This document shows, piece by piece, positions 38,301 through 49,446 of a stretch of DNA of 64,000 nt. How positions within the stretch are numbered: the first letter of the stretch is position 1; the number at the start of each line of letters is the position of its first letter. The position numbers were made by a program, and so were the translations under genes. The notes below the pieces were generated by a model. The model saw only the letters and a program-made list of their open reading frames with translations, was not told the origin of the DNA and searched no databases. Origin of the DNA: Kitagawia praeruptora (Eukaryota; Streptophyta; Magnoliopsida; Apiales; Apiaceae); the NCBI GenBank assembly GCA_037693485.1, contig CM075350.1, positions 65,576,001 to 65,640,000 of the forward strand, in the 5' to 3' direction.

Positions 38301-41225
38301 TTTCTATCTCATTCTCTGTATCGTAAACATATAATTGACAGAACTTTGGAGTCTCTCCGTTAGTTGGACAAATACTCCCAATCAAATGGTAATTTTGACC
38401 ACACAACTTGAATGTATATGGAGCTCTTCCCCTGTTTATACTATTGTCGATCTTACCACCAAGTGATGTAAATGCAAACAAAGAATTATAGATCCTTATT
38501 TTTTTTTGTAATGCTTGGATTTCTGACCTCCTGACAAAAGATTTGCAAGAAAAGGAGGAGGTGGCTTTTCAGGAGGAAGTTGGACCTGTCCATTATGACA
38601 ACAAATAGAGAAGGTTGGACGGGCATTCTTATTAGATTTTTTGTTCCTTTCATTATTCCACATGATTGCTTTATAGTAAAGACAAATTTTGTCAGGTTTT
38701 CCAAGATCCATATAGCCTTCCCACATGTCTGCTTAAAAAGAGAATTGTGAAAATTTTAAAATGCAACTAAGTTGACTACAAAATAAAAACATTGATAAAT
38801 ATTTTCATAATGTAGTTAAATATTTACCATTGGTATGCATTTGAAATTCATCTTCATTATCATCACTGACATACTCTTCAGGAATTACTGTTGACAACAA
38901 ATATTTTCATGTTAAACACAGAACATACAAATAAATGCTTTAATTTATTAGTGAAATTTGAACATACACTCAGAGGCATCTTCTTCAGATTCGTCTACAT
39001 TGTCGAAGAATTGAAGCAAATTTCGATTTTGATTAAGATTACGATTGAACGGTCTTTTAGAACTTGAAGTTGAAGCTCCACTGAATCCTATAAATATTTT
39101 AATTTAAGAACAATATAGAGTTTTAAAATGAAATATCTAAATCAACATAATACAACAACGATGATAGAAGCTTTTAACTGTTACTATGATTGTTCGAAGG
39201 TGATATTGTTGATGCAGGCATCTGAAAAGTGAGATGACTTTTAGGTAGCTGTGTTGAATTTGTTGCTGCAGCATACTTTTTGCTGTTGTCCTGGTTCCCT
39301 GATCAAGATTAATCAACTTTTTGTGTTTAATATGATGAGTAGTAGTACCATAAAAATTCTAAATTAAAATAAACAGTAAAAAATTGTTACTTGGATTGTT
39401 TGAAGGTGATATGGTAGATGGAGGCAACTGGAAGGTGAGATGACTTTTATTAGATTGTGGTGTCCAATCACGGATTACATTGTCATCCAGATTCCCTGGA
39501 GAAGAAAAAATAAAAATGATAGATTAATAGTTAAGATCGTAAAAATTGTAAATTAATTTAAAACCAAATCTCAGTTATGTTACACCTTCCAAGTCAACAT
39601 TCTGTAATCTCAGTTCTGAAGGTGAAGACAATGTCTTATCAGATAAAAGTTTTTTCTTCTGATCTGCGTATGAATCCTATCGAAATTAATGAAGGCAACT
39701 CATTATAGTGAAAAACTAAAGGCTTTAATTTACACACCTGAAAGACTCTTAGATGCAAAATGAGGCGATAGTTTTGATTGATTTAAAACATTGAAAGGAT
39801 GTAGTTGCGTTACACCTGAAATGTGTATGAGAATGCAAATGAAAAAAAAAATTAAACAATTATAAATTTATGTTTGTTTTTTTCCCAACAATCTACCTGA
39901 AGAAATAGTGATATCTGGGGTCATCATTGTTCTATCAGCATTCTCATAATTATTCTCTTTATCAAGCATTCTCATAATTATTTATCGAAGAGTGGTTAGG
40001 AATAATTTATAACGTTCTGCTCAATCTATGTTGTTGTTCATAAATAAACGCATACTTATCTCATTCATCTTTGTTGGCATGACAGAAGTATTTTTAGAAA
40101 ATCCTTCAACGTTGGATGTATGGGGTGATCTGTTTGCGAGCAACGCATAGTCACGTAAATGCATATTTTGTAAAACTGGCAAAGTTGTCTGAAACTTCGT
40201 TTTATCACTGGAGCACGCTAAAGGTGTTGATTCATCTGTTGAAAATGAATATTGAATCTTATGATATAATATGTAAACTACATAAACAGAGAATGACAAA
40301 AAGAAGTTAACATTTGCAATATACCTCGCAGCAAATTAGCATGCCCATTATGTGAATTCATTGAACTTCCTTGTTTCATTGTAATGTTCTGAGACAAAAC
40401 GGACAGCGGAGATCGATTGACTACAATGGTCAAAAATTATATTTTTGATAAGCATTAATTATACACATAGATCTAATTAAAGCATAAGCAAGTTATAAGC
40501 CATTGGTGGTTATTTGATAGCAAACCCTTTTTTTGACCAAAAGCTGGTTGCATATTTGAGGCTAGTTTTTGAGTACTTTGATCAATATTGTGACCTGCAT
40601 CAGTTGGTTAGATTACAGATTATTTCGGTTATCACATAAATCAAAAATAACAAAGTTCGCAACATACCTTTAAACGGTTGGTACAGTAGTATGTTCGTGT
40701 TGGCATTTTCATCTTCATGAGTTGGTAATTTGGGAGCTATGGGAAATACATATCATCATGAATGTTAATACATTAACATATAACACATATCATCTATATT
40801 AATTTTCGAAAATATCTATCAATTAGGCAAAACTTACAATTAGTTGTCTCTTTAGATGAAATAGATTCATGTTGAAAAATGTTCCGACTTGAATTATGAG
40901 CTGCAAATCTCTCAATAGGATTCATACGTCTCTTGTTTACTGGTTTTAAAAAACCAATAAGAGTTAGACAAAATCCTTTTGCAGTATGTACCATAAGCAT
41001 GAAGTAGTGATTATGCATTAATTCAGAGTACCGTGTTTAACAGCAGGAGGAGATAGTTGTAGTTGAACCTTGATTGGACGTTTGCTTCCTAATAACATGA
41101 AAAAAAACACAGAAAATTAATTAATCAATGGTTTGATAAAATAACAAAATGTGTATTTGTATATATCAGTAGTACTAACCCTTCTGTTGTCTAGACGATG
41201 TATCACTGCTAGCCGATTCATCCAT
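32360..41225 (-). pseudogene. Helitron RepHel (Rep nuclease and PIF1-type helicase), decayed
   Basis: The ATG at 41223-41225 opens a run of short polar N-terminal exons down to about 38830. Then come DLGKPDKICLYY (about 38720), the Helitron N-terminal domain (GQNYHLIGSICP), the Rep domain (RRYMSQYFKDSL; FFLTMTCNTKWPE), the HUH metal motif PHAHMLIWL (35480-35500), the tyrosine region (VVPYNRDLL…SLKYLFKYCLKG, before 34900) and a PIF1 helicase (Walker A GSGGCGKT, Walker B LVIWDEAP). The enzyme would nick and unwind Helitron DNA for rolling-circle transposition. Lesions: frameshifts at A runs near 38500 and 38010, TAA at 37841-37843, a solo LTR in the HUH exon (35514-37123), and TAG at 32555-32557 in the conserved INKSQGQSL motif. 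It cannot be functional. Confidence 0.9.
35514..37123 (-). mobile_element. Solo LTR inserted in the RepHel HUH exon
   Basis: This 1610-bp insert starts TGATAAGTGG and ends AGCATAACA on the minus strand. TSD AGTTT (minus strand; AAACT at 35509-35513 and 37124-37128 on plus) flanks it. Removing it restores an open frame reading through EFQKRGLPHAH of RepHel. No primer site, purine tract, gag or pol is visible, so it is best read as a solo LTR left by recombination between two LTRs. Its minus-strand 3' end (…GTGCGCTTGCGTGAG…) resembles the 3' end of the gag-only element's LTR, suggesting a related gypsy family. A GC-rich block with repeated GCGCGCCCGCGC-like words lies at 36760-36880. Confidence 0.88.
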
Positions 41226-41691
41226 TGATGTGTAGAAAATGATTAACAAAATCTTTCTTAATGTAATTGTTTGTATGTATGTATAGAGAAATCTAACATA
41301 TCATTGTCGCCAAGAGAATCATGATTTGATAAAGGTTAAACTGATGCAGGTATCGTACTAATTCAAATGTTGAAAAGCAAAGAATATGGCATAATGGAAG
41401 GGAAGGTTTGAGCATGAGGATCTGTTCTGTTAATAGGGTTTGTTCCAAATGTAGCGCTGATAAGATTTTCAAAAATAAGAAAGCTGTCATACGTAATTTG
41501 GTTGGATAGTCCGATAACCCATATTTCTATTGAATTATAACTATTTTTGTATGTAATGGGTCAAGTTGGATAGTCCATAAACCCAAGTAATTGTAGTCAA
41601 TTACCAATGTAACCTTAAATGTAATATAAATCATTAAAAATGGTGGGTATAATGGTAAAATTTTGGAATTCTTCACTAGCAGGAATTAAGA
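41226..41691 (-). other. Helitron 5' end region upstream of RepHel
   Basis: AT-rich sequence runs from the RepHel start to a candidate 5' terminus TC at 41691-41690 (minus strand), followed outside by T at 41692. It should contain the RepHel promoter; I see no clear TATA box. The terminus is chosen because homology between the two LTRs of the neighbouring element begins right beside it. Confidence 0.5.
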
Positions 41692-42643
41692 TATGTTGAT
41701 TTATTTAGAGTATTAGAATACTTTTATTGGGCAAGACTTTTATAGCCTATATAAACACATCTAGGGTATTATTTTATGGAAGAAGAAGAAGGAGGTAATA
41801 TTAGATCAAATAATATAGTTTAGAGTAGATTAGTATTATTAGTTGGAGATGTAGAGAAACACCATGACTCTTCTTTTGGGTGACAACATTGAAGTTTGAA
41901 GGTTTTGTTCTCTTAATCTTTTCTTTGTTCTTATTAGTTTAATTATGTTTTCTTGTTTTACTAGTTGTTTTACTTGTTTAATTATTAGCGAGTAGTTATT
42001 TCTAGGGCTTAAAGGGAAGCCATGTTTGCACTAATATTGGCATGATTTTCATAGTGGTTTGATTGGTTATGGTTAATTCTGATTGATATGTTTTATTCAT
42101 TAATTTGTGTAATTGGCCAATATCATGGATTAATTATATGCAAATAGGGGTATGGATCGAGAGATTTACTTACTAGAGGCACACATACGATTAGCAGAAT
42201 TGAATTTGAGTGCGGAAGCATCATTGGATTTCTGAGAGCGTTAATTCTTGGAAGAGATTAACTTGACTCTAATTACTTGATTGATTGAATTACTAAAAGT
42301 GGTTAATTGTGTTGAATGTTTCGAGAGTGTTAATGCTTGAAAGAGATTAACATACTCTAGTTATAGGATCACATTGATTGCTTTAGCTTAAGAGCCAATT
42401 GTGTAAGCATGGTGGACCTGATTGCCCTAGGTTTTAAATAATTTGTTTATCATCTGTTTAATTAGTGTTAATTTAGTTTAATTAGTTAATTAATAATTTC
42501 ACATATTCGTCTGACCCTTGAAACAATTAGCGATAACTGAAAAGGAATTAGTAGAACCTGTCTCCTTGTGGATTCGACCCGCTTGCCATTTGTACTAGCA
42601 ATAGACACCGTGCGCTTGCGGTTAGGTATAATTTGACACATCA
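41692..42643 (+). repeat. Truncated 5' LTR of the gag-only element
   Basis: It matches about 47050-48014 and ends CACATCA just before the primer site. Its 5' part, equivalent to 46660-47050, is missing; the Helitron 5' end lies directly to the left. Confidence 0.85.
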
Positions 42644-42649
42644 AGTTTT

Positions 42650-42667
42650 TGGCGCCGCTGCCGGGGA
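42650..42667 (+). other. Primer binding site, tRNA-Asp-like
   Basis: TGGCGCCGCTGCCGGGGA lies six bases after the LTR. It differs by one base from the site usual for a tRNA-Asp primer in plant gypsy elements. Confidence 0.8.
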
Positions 42668-42794
42668 GACAGCGAGTTTCTATTGATTTTAATTTAGTTG
42701 TTTAGATTGTTTCCAATGTCTCATTGGAACCTTTGTTCCAATTGAGGCAAATTTTACTACGTTTCTTGGCTTTGTTGAGTGTTTACAGGTTACT

Positions 42795-44189
42795 ATGGGT
42801 GAAGTTGATACTTTAGCACTACTCTCTTCCATGTTGGAGGCACGTACTCAAGAAATTGCCTCATTCAACTATACAGAGCCCACTATGCGTCCAATGAGTA
42901 TCAATGAGATGTCACAAGTGGCCCCTAAAACTTACAACTTCTGTCAAATTTGCGGTGTGCAGGGTCACTTTGGTTTTGAATGCTCTTACAATTTCTATAA
43001 TTCTCAGAGTGCTCAGTTGGGACAAACGAATTCTTTTGAAGAAGGATATGGGTACAATCAGTATTCAAACACTTTTGATCAAGAATGCGTGAATCAACCA
43101 GATTTCTACTACCAGGACAATGATGCTCAAAATTTTTCATATCATAATCAACAACAGTTTGAGCAACAATATTATCAGTCATATGAGCAGCCGCCACAGC
43201 AAGAATATCAATATCCTCCTCTACAAGAAGATCTACATGTTTCTCAATCCAGCGTAGATGTGCAAGCTGATCAGACAAATAAGATGTGGGATATCTTGAA
43301 TAAACTGCTAAAGAGTTCTGAAGAACAAGCCGAGGCAATCAAAGAATTAGAAACTCAAAGTTTGGCGATTGAATCTCAAATTACAAAGTTGGCTAACTCT
43401 TCTACTATAGGGCAGCTCGACTATTTACCATCATCATCTATCCGATCCGAAGAGGACCTGACTGCTATCAATCTCACAAGCGATCGGGAATATGATAGTT
43501 TCTCCATGTATGTTGATGATGAGGCCATTGATAAAGAGAAGGAGCATGCCACCGATGATGAGATCAATGATGTTGCTGCTACTGAGAACAATGTGACTGA
43601 TGATGAGGCTACAAAGGAAAGCAATACAGATATGGTTGTTGTTTCTCTTCCACAACCTGTGACTAAGCTACCATGTATTGATAAATTTGCTCTCGATCTA
43701 GCCTCTACTTACAAGGTTTCTTTGCTCAAGAACACTTATTTCAAGGTTGATGTGATAACAAATATTGTCCAAGATGATATTTCTCAAATTCTGGTTGAGG
43801 ATCCATACAAAGTGGCTCATATGTTTCAAGCTCGAAGAGAGGGAGAAGATGGAAGTGCCGGCTTAATCTTTGATGTGATAAGCCAAGATGTCCGAATGAC
43901 TCCAGTGAAAGTGAGGAGTGAAGAAAAGCCACCACCAGAGCCTCCACCTTATGTCAAGGGAGTTCAATATTTTCGTGGTGTTGAATTTTATCGCTGTTTT
44001 ATCACAAAGTTTTCCAAAATTGCACAAGTACTCTCTCTATTGCTTATTAATGACATATTTTATTTTACTGATGCTTGTTTGGAGACTTTCTGCAGGATAA
44101 AGACAACCACTAACACTCTTGATACTTTTTGTGGTGACGAGTTTATGATCGAGAAAGTGGATATTACGCCTTTACCGGAGTATTTTTGA
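42795..44189 (+). CDS. Gag-like protein with CCHC zinc knuckle
   Basis: One intact frame of 464 residues starts about 130 bp after the primer site; the ATG at 42795 is the first in frame. A CX2CX4HX4C knuckle (CQICGVQGHFGFEC) lies at about residues 50-63. After it comes a Gln/Tyr/Asn-rich stretch (about 80-150), a predicted coiled-coil-like segment (LKSSEEQAEAIKELETQSLA, near 170-190) and an acidic region. The capsid core of ordinary gag is not recognisable. Zinc knuckles in gag bind the RNA genome, so RNA packaging with a helper is plausible. It is the only gene of its element. Confidence 0.7.
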   Translation: MGEVDTLALLSSMLEARTQEIASFNYTEPTMRPMSINEMSQVAPKTYNFCQICGVQGHFGFECSYNFYNSQSAQLGQTNSFEEGYGYNQYSNTFDQECVNQPDFYYQDNDAQNFSYHNQQQFEQQYYQSYEQPPQQEYQYPPLQEDLHVSQSSVDVQADQTNKMWDILNKLLKSSEEQAEAIKELETQSLAIESQITKLANSSTIGQLDYLPSSSIRSEEDLTAINLTSDREYDSFSMYVDDEAIDKEKEHATDDEINDVAATENNVTDDEATKESNTDMVVVSLPQPVTKLPCIDKFALDLASTYKVSLLKNTYFKVDVITNIVQDDISQILVEDPYKVAHMFQARREGEDGSAGLIFDVISQDVRMTPVKVRSEEKPPPEPPPYVKGVQYFRGVEFYRCFITKFSKIAQVLSLLLINDIFYFTDACLETFCRIKTTTNTLDTFCGDEFMIEKVDITPLPEYF

Positions 44190-44809
44190 GGAGGTCAAGC
44201 TAATGACTCTAAATAAGCGCTGCTTGGGAGGCAACCCAAGATTTCATTGGAGGATCGGTGCACTTCATGCTTTTGCATAGGGGAGTATTTTTTTTTCCTT
44301 CTCTTTCATATATAGTAGAATTGCTTAGTTATTTGTTCATTTCAAGCCTTGTTGTGTACATTATTCCTTCATCTCTTTCTTTTAAAAAAAAAAAATTGAG
44401 TGTTGTGTTCTCTAAAAAAAAAAAACAAAAAAAACAAAAAATCGGATTTTGGTGTGTAACGCAGGATCATCCTGCGTTTCAGGGCAAATTGCGGAGGTGT
44501 AACGCAATTTCCTCATGCGTTACTGGAGTTAGGGCAACTTGCGCCCGTGTTGCGCAAGTTGCGGTGGCGTGTCTGCTTTGGCTGCAATCTGCGCTCCACG
44601 CGCGCAGCTTGCGCGTGTGATAAAAAAAAAACAGTTTGTTCATGTTGTGCGTGTTTTGCTGTGTTTATATTAAAAAAAAAAAACTTTCCACCCCCAAATC
44701 TTATTTATACTCCTATTTAATCATCTCTCCACCTAATTCTTTTCCTATTTAAATTCCAAAACCCCCAACTCTCTTTCAAAAATTCTAAACCTATATTTAT
44801 TCTAATTCA

Positions 44810-44856
<47 letters not shown>

Positions 44857-46650
44857 TTTGTATTTTATTTAGGAATTCTTTTTTTTTTGTATATATTTTT
44901 TCCTTTTCTTTCTTTTCTTTTATATAATTGTTCATTGAGGACAATGAACCACTTAAGTGTGGGGATGAGTTCTCAATGATAAAAAAATTCAAAAAAAAAA
45001 TTATATATTATAATAAAAAAAAAATTTAAAAATTGAAAAATACCAAAAATAATTCTAGTCATGCAATTTGATTAGTTGTTGTATTTTGCTTGATACACCC
45101 ATGCATGCGTAGAATTCTTGTGTTCTTGACGCTTTTGTATGAGAAGTGACGTGCTTTGTTCTTGTGCACACACTTTCACTAGCAAGTTGAAGCTGGTAGA
45201 CTTAATTGGATGTTGTAAGTGATTAGAATGACATGAATATGTGCAAGATGACTTGGTTTACATGCTTTGAGTACAAGTAGATGCGTTAGAGAGTCTTGTT
45301 ACTTGGGATTGATTATGTTTTGTCACACCAAGTGAGTTTTGAGCCTATATGCATATCTTTTGCATGATTTTTCGTTTGCTTGAGTGTCCACATGTTGTTT
45401 ATATTGCTAGCACTTACTTGAGATCTTTCTTGAAATGCATGACATTACTTGATGATGAGATGATAAAGGCACTTAGGTTTAACCTCGTATTTCCCATATT
45501 TCCACACCTTTTAAACATGATCAATTAGTTAACCCGTTGAGCTTAATCCTATTCTTTCGGTGACACACTACATTACTTGCCATTATCCTTTTTATTCTAT
45601 TGGCCTTACATTGAATTTGAACCTAAATTGTCAAAGGCTAGTATAGTGCTTAAGGGAGTAATAAGGTGTGCAAAAGGGGGGGTTTTATTGATGATCATAC
45701 CATTGGGGAATATTGATTTTGGTTGATGCTTGTTAGTCGAAATTCATAAAAATATCTATGGATCATTGTGCTTATTCCTTAGCTCTCACAGAGAAAAAAA
45801 AAACAGAAAAAAACAAGAAAAAATAGAAAAAAAAAAAGAGAAAAATGAATAAATTCGAGAGCATTCTTATGTTTGTATGATCCTTTTTCATTTGACTATT
45901 CAAGTTATTATGTAAGGGTTATTGAAAAATCCAAGTGTGGGGAAGTATTTGTTTTAATAGAAAGGGAATTGAATAATGATTATTGTTGGGTACTAGCTTT
46001 TGATTTAACCTGTTTTAGCTTTACTTGACATACCTGGTCCCTAGCCCACGCTACAACCCGAATAAAGACCTTTTGATTGTCATCAGTGATGTATGTTGTG
46101 TTGAGAGTGAGATTGATTGCGAGTGTCAAGTTGTGTTTATGATTTGGTTGGAATTGAGTGATACACTTAACCTTGTTCTTGAGTGAATATTCGTTTTTGA
46201 GTGAAAGGTGAGTTATTACTTGTTTTGGCATAGGAGATCCCAGGTTTAGACTTAAAGATGTATTTCTTGTGGGCTTAGCATGATTACCAACGACTTTTAC
46301 ACTTGACATGAATTTTTATGACCTTCTGCATGTTAGTTGAGTAGACTACGTGAATACTTGCACTTTCGACACTAAGACATCGTATGTTTACTTTGATTCT
46401 TAAGTTGATGTGGCATGAGAGGACTTGTGTGTGTGGTGTTGTGTTAGCATTGATCTTTTGCATGGTTAGATGAATTTTGTGGGTATACTCACTATAAACC
46501 CTCACGAGACAACACTCGTCCTACTAGGGCTGCCTAGGGGTTTAACGGCTTGTTGCATATGCTCAATGCAATCGTGTCATCTACGAAAGTGATGTTTGTT
46601 AGGACTTAGTTTTTATTTCACTTATTTGCCCGAGGACGTGCAAATGTTTA
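44190..46650. other. Non-coding interior of the gag-only element
   Basis: No gene is recognised. It contains a perfect hairpin (AACGCAGGAT-C-ATCCTGCGTT, about 44459-44480), a GC-rich zone with repeated TTGCGC words (44460-44610), an (ATT)n microsatellite (about 44813-44858) and several poly-A runs. The word AAGTGTGGGG recurs near 44956 and 45930, with GTGTGGGGA at 46651. Confidence 0.7.
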
Positions 46651-46659
46651 GTGTGGGGA
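46651..46659 (+). other. Polypurine-like tract of the gag-only element
   Basis: GTGTGGGGA precedes TGTTTTATAG at 46660, the likely LTR start. Related plant gypsy elements often have such a G-rich tract there. The tract defines the LTR start only by inference, because the 5' LTR lacks this part. Confidence 0.5.
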
Positions 46660-48014
46660 TGTTTTATAGAATATATTTTATATATATTTTAGATGATTTT
46701 ATTCTCATATTTATTGTGTTTTGCATTGATTTGGATTTTTATTTAATAGATTTGATTGTTTTATTGTAGGAAATAAAGAATTCATGACTTGGAAGGATTT
46801 GGAGCAAAAAGAGCTATTTTGGAGATAAAATAGGAGAAAATTCGTATTATTGGGCTACACGGGCTGTGCTACACTATTTTGGCCATATCTTGAGTTCTAG
46901 AAGTCCTTTTGAGGCCCGTAAGCTGTCCACGCGAAGCTTGTGGAATTATCTTTAATTCAGAGGTGGTCCAATAAGCAAAATCGAGTTGGAAGAGCCCAGA
47001 AAAAGAGGAGTAAAAATAGTTACGAATTTTAATTAAGGAATCCTATTCAGTTATGGAATCCTACTTGTAATTTATTTAGAGTATTAAAATACTTTTATTG
47101 GGCAAGACTTTTATAGCCTATATAAACACATCTAGGGTATTATTTTATGGAAGAAGAAGAAGGAGGTAATATTAGATCAAATAATATAGTTTAGAGTAGA
47201 TTAGTATTATTAGTTGAAGATGTAGAGAAACACCATGACTCTTCTTTTGGGTGACAACATTGAAGTTTGAAGGTTTTGTTCTCTTAATCTTTTCTTTGTT
47301 CTTATTAGTTTAATTATATTTTCTTGTTTTACTATTTGTTTTACTTGTTTAATTATTAGCGAGTAGTTATTTCTAGGGCTTAAAGGGAAGCCATGTTTGC
47401 ACTAATATTGGCATGATTTTCATAGTGGTTTGATTGGTTATGGTAAATTCTGATTGATATGTTTTAATCATTAATTTGTGTAATTGGCCAATATCATGGA
47501 TTAATTATATGCAAATAGGGGTATGGATCGAGAGATTTACTTACTAGAGGCACACATACGATTAGCAGAATTGAATTTGAGTGCGGAAGCATCATTGGAT
47601 TTCTGAGAGCGTTACTTCTTGGAAGAGATTAACTTGACTCTAATTACCTGATTGATTGAATTACTAAAAGTGGTTAATTGTGTTAAATGTTTCGAGAGTG
47701 TTAATGTTTGAAAGAGATTAACATACTCTAGTTATAGGATCACATTGATTGCTTTAGCATAAGAGCCAATTGTGTAAGCATGGTGGACCTGATTGCCCTA
47801 GGTTTTAAATAATTTATTTATCATCTGTTTAATTAGTGTTAATTTAGTTTAATTAGTTAGTTAATAATTTCACATATTCGTCTGACCCTTGAAACAATTA
47901 GCGATAACTGAAAACGAATTAGTAGAACCTGTCTCCTTGTGGATTCGACCCGCTTGCCATTTGTACTAGCAATAGACACCGTGCGCTTGCGGTTAGGTAT
48001 AATTTGACACATCA
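46660..48014 (+). repeat. 3' LTR of the gag-only element
   Basis: Taken from TGTTTTATAG after the G-rich tract to CACATCA, this is 1355 bp. Its last roughly 965 bp match the 5' LTR. Its length resembles the solo LTR at 35514-37123. The right flank is integrase sequence of the outer Tat element. Confidence 0.75.
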
Positions 48015-49039
48015 AGCACTTGGGGGGCAGAGCCCTAGCTCACAAGATCACTCGACTAGGATTCTATTGGCCAGAGATGATGGCCGATGCACAGAATTAC
48101 GTCAAGAAATGTGACAGATGTCAGAAGCATGCTCCTATTGTAAGGCAGCCGCCTGAGATGTTAACGTCAGTCAGCTCTCCCATTCCGTTTGCAATGTGGG
48201 GGATGGACATTCTTGGTCCTTTCCCTATGGCTTCAGCACAAAGGAAGTTTCTGATAGTCGCCATTGACTACTTCACTAAGTGGATTGAGGCTAAACCTTT
48301 AGCCAAGATAACCACCAAACAAGTTGCCCAGTTCTTTTGGGAGAACATAATTTGTAGGTATGGAATCCCGCGAATCCTTGTGACGGATAATGGGACACAG
48401 TTTAACAATGAGGAGTTAAAGAAGTATTGTGAGGAAAACGCTATTGAGCTTCGTTTTACCTCAGTAGCACACCCGCAGGCAAATGGACAGGCCGAGGTGG
48501 CCAATCGGATCATCCTTGACGGATTAAAGAAAAGGGTCAAACGCTCAAGAAACACTTGGGTAGATGAGTTGCTGCCTATACTCTGGGCTTATCGCACTAC
48601 TTGTAAGGTGACCACTGGAGCATCCCCGTTTCTGCTAGCCTATGGAGCTGAGGCAGTTGTACCACTAGAAATCATGCATGCATCACCTCGAGTTGAGGCA
48701 TTTGAACCAGAGACCAATGAAGAGGGCATGAGACTCGCCCTAGACCTGATTGATGAAGTCAGGGACGAGGCAAATGCTAGAAATATGGAGCATCAAAAGA
48801 AAGTATCCTTTTATTACAACCACAGGGTTAAGGAAAGGTTCTTCCAGCAAGGTGACTTAGTTCTGAGGAAGATCGAGGCTTCTGGAGTTGGCCAAAAGGG
48901 AAAACTAGCCCCCAACTGGGAAGGACCGTATCGAGTCAAGAAGACATTGGGACGAGGATCATATAAGTTGGAGACCTTGGACGGGGTTGAGGTGCCCCGT
49001 ACTTGGCATGCCTTGAACCTCAAAGTTTATTATGTTTAA
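48015..49039 (+). pseudogene. Tat integrase, 5'-truncated
   Basis: The frame opens at the junction with the nested LTR and is intact to its stop. It keeps the end of the zinc-binding domain (LAHK… CDRC), the catalytic core with the D,D-35-E triad (D in GMDILGPFPM, D in VTDNGTQF, E in NGQAEVANRI) and a C-terminal part with GDLVLRKI and LAPNWEGPYRVKKTLG. There is no chromodomain, as in Tat/Athila elements. It would insert cDNA into the genome. Everything upstream (protease, reverse transcriptase, RNase H, first His of the zinc domain) is missing from the window, so no functional polyprotein can be made. Confidence 0.9.
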
Positions 49040-49446
49040 CCCGTCCTAATAAGGACTTAGCTTTTATCTATCTATTAAGAGGAGTAGAAATAAGGTTCGA
49101 TGAAACCATTCCAGGGTCTAGTACCCCGAGTAGGACCATAGTATCCGTGTAAGGGTTGAACCCTCTTTCGATTTATTAATGCAAATCTGTTTTTTATTCT
49201 ATGTTTTGTTTATGTACCAAGCACTTGTTGAGTGTAAGTCTAGAAAGACCAAGTACTGAAAGTAAATGAGCATATGAATAAGGGAAACAAATGCATAAAT
49301 AGAAACGCCCCGAAGGGCCATGTTCAGGTTAAATTACAACAAGCAAATAAGAGTTAAGTTCCGAAGGACATTGATTTAAAGCTGATAAAATAAAGCCACA
49401 TACGGCTAGATAGGGCCGTGCAAGGCCATAGGGGGAACCCATCCTA
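49040..49446. other. Spacer after integrase
   Basis: Non-coding sequence lies between the integrase stop and the end of the antisense gene, about 400 bp. It should contain the 3' end of the antisense transcript. No other feature is seen. Confidence 0.5.

Larger units (their letters stand above)
1942..41691 (-). mobile_element. Large decayed Helitron with RepHel, three RPA-like genes and a B3 gene
   Basis: Without the three younger insertions this block is about 19.6 kb. On the minus strand it contains, in order, a 5' end candidate (TCTTAATTCC at 41691, with T at 41692), RepHel (41225-32360) and three RPA70-like genes (31643-24249, 23015-21757, 20228-19297). A plus-strand B3 gene (1973-18054) closes the block. 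RepHel with RPA-like companions is the hallmark of autonomous plant Helitrons. No CTRR end with a hairpin is found near 1942, so the 3' end seems to be deleted. That the B3 gene belongs to the Helitron is inferred from position only. The exact limits are uncertain, especially on the left. Confidence 0.7.
41692..48014 (+). mobile_element. Gag-only (TR-GAG-like) LTR element, 5'-truncated
   Basis: Two long repeats, 41692-42643 and the end of 46660-48014, are about 98.5% identical (14 differences by eye). Between them lie a primer site (42650-42667), one gag-like gene and about 2.4 kb without genes. No protease, reverse transcriptase, RNase H or integrase is present, so it would depend on another element. 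The right-hand copy ends CACATCA, and the next bases AGCAC would be the TSD. AGCAC is not found on the left, where the LTR lacks its first roughly 390 bp. The layout fits terminal-repeat elements with only a GAG domain. Confidence 0.8.

Noticed and set aside
42925..43655. Minus-strand frames opposite the gag-like gene
   Set aside because: They are shadows of the intact plus-strand frame, with no domain or splice support.
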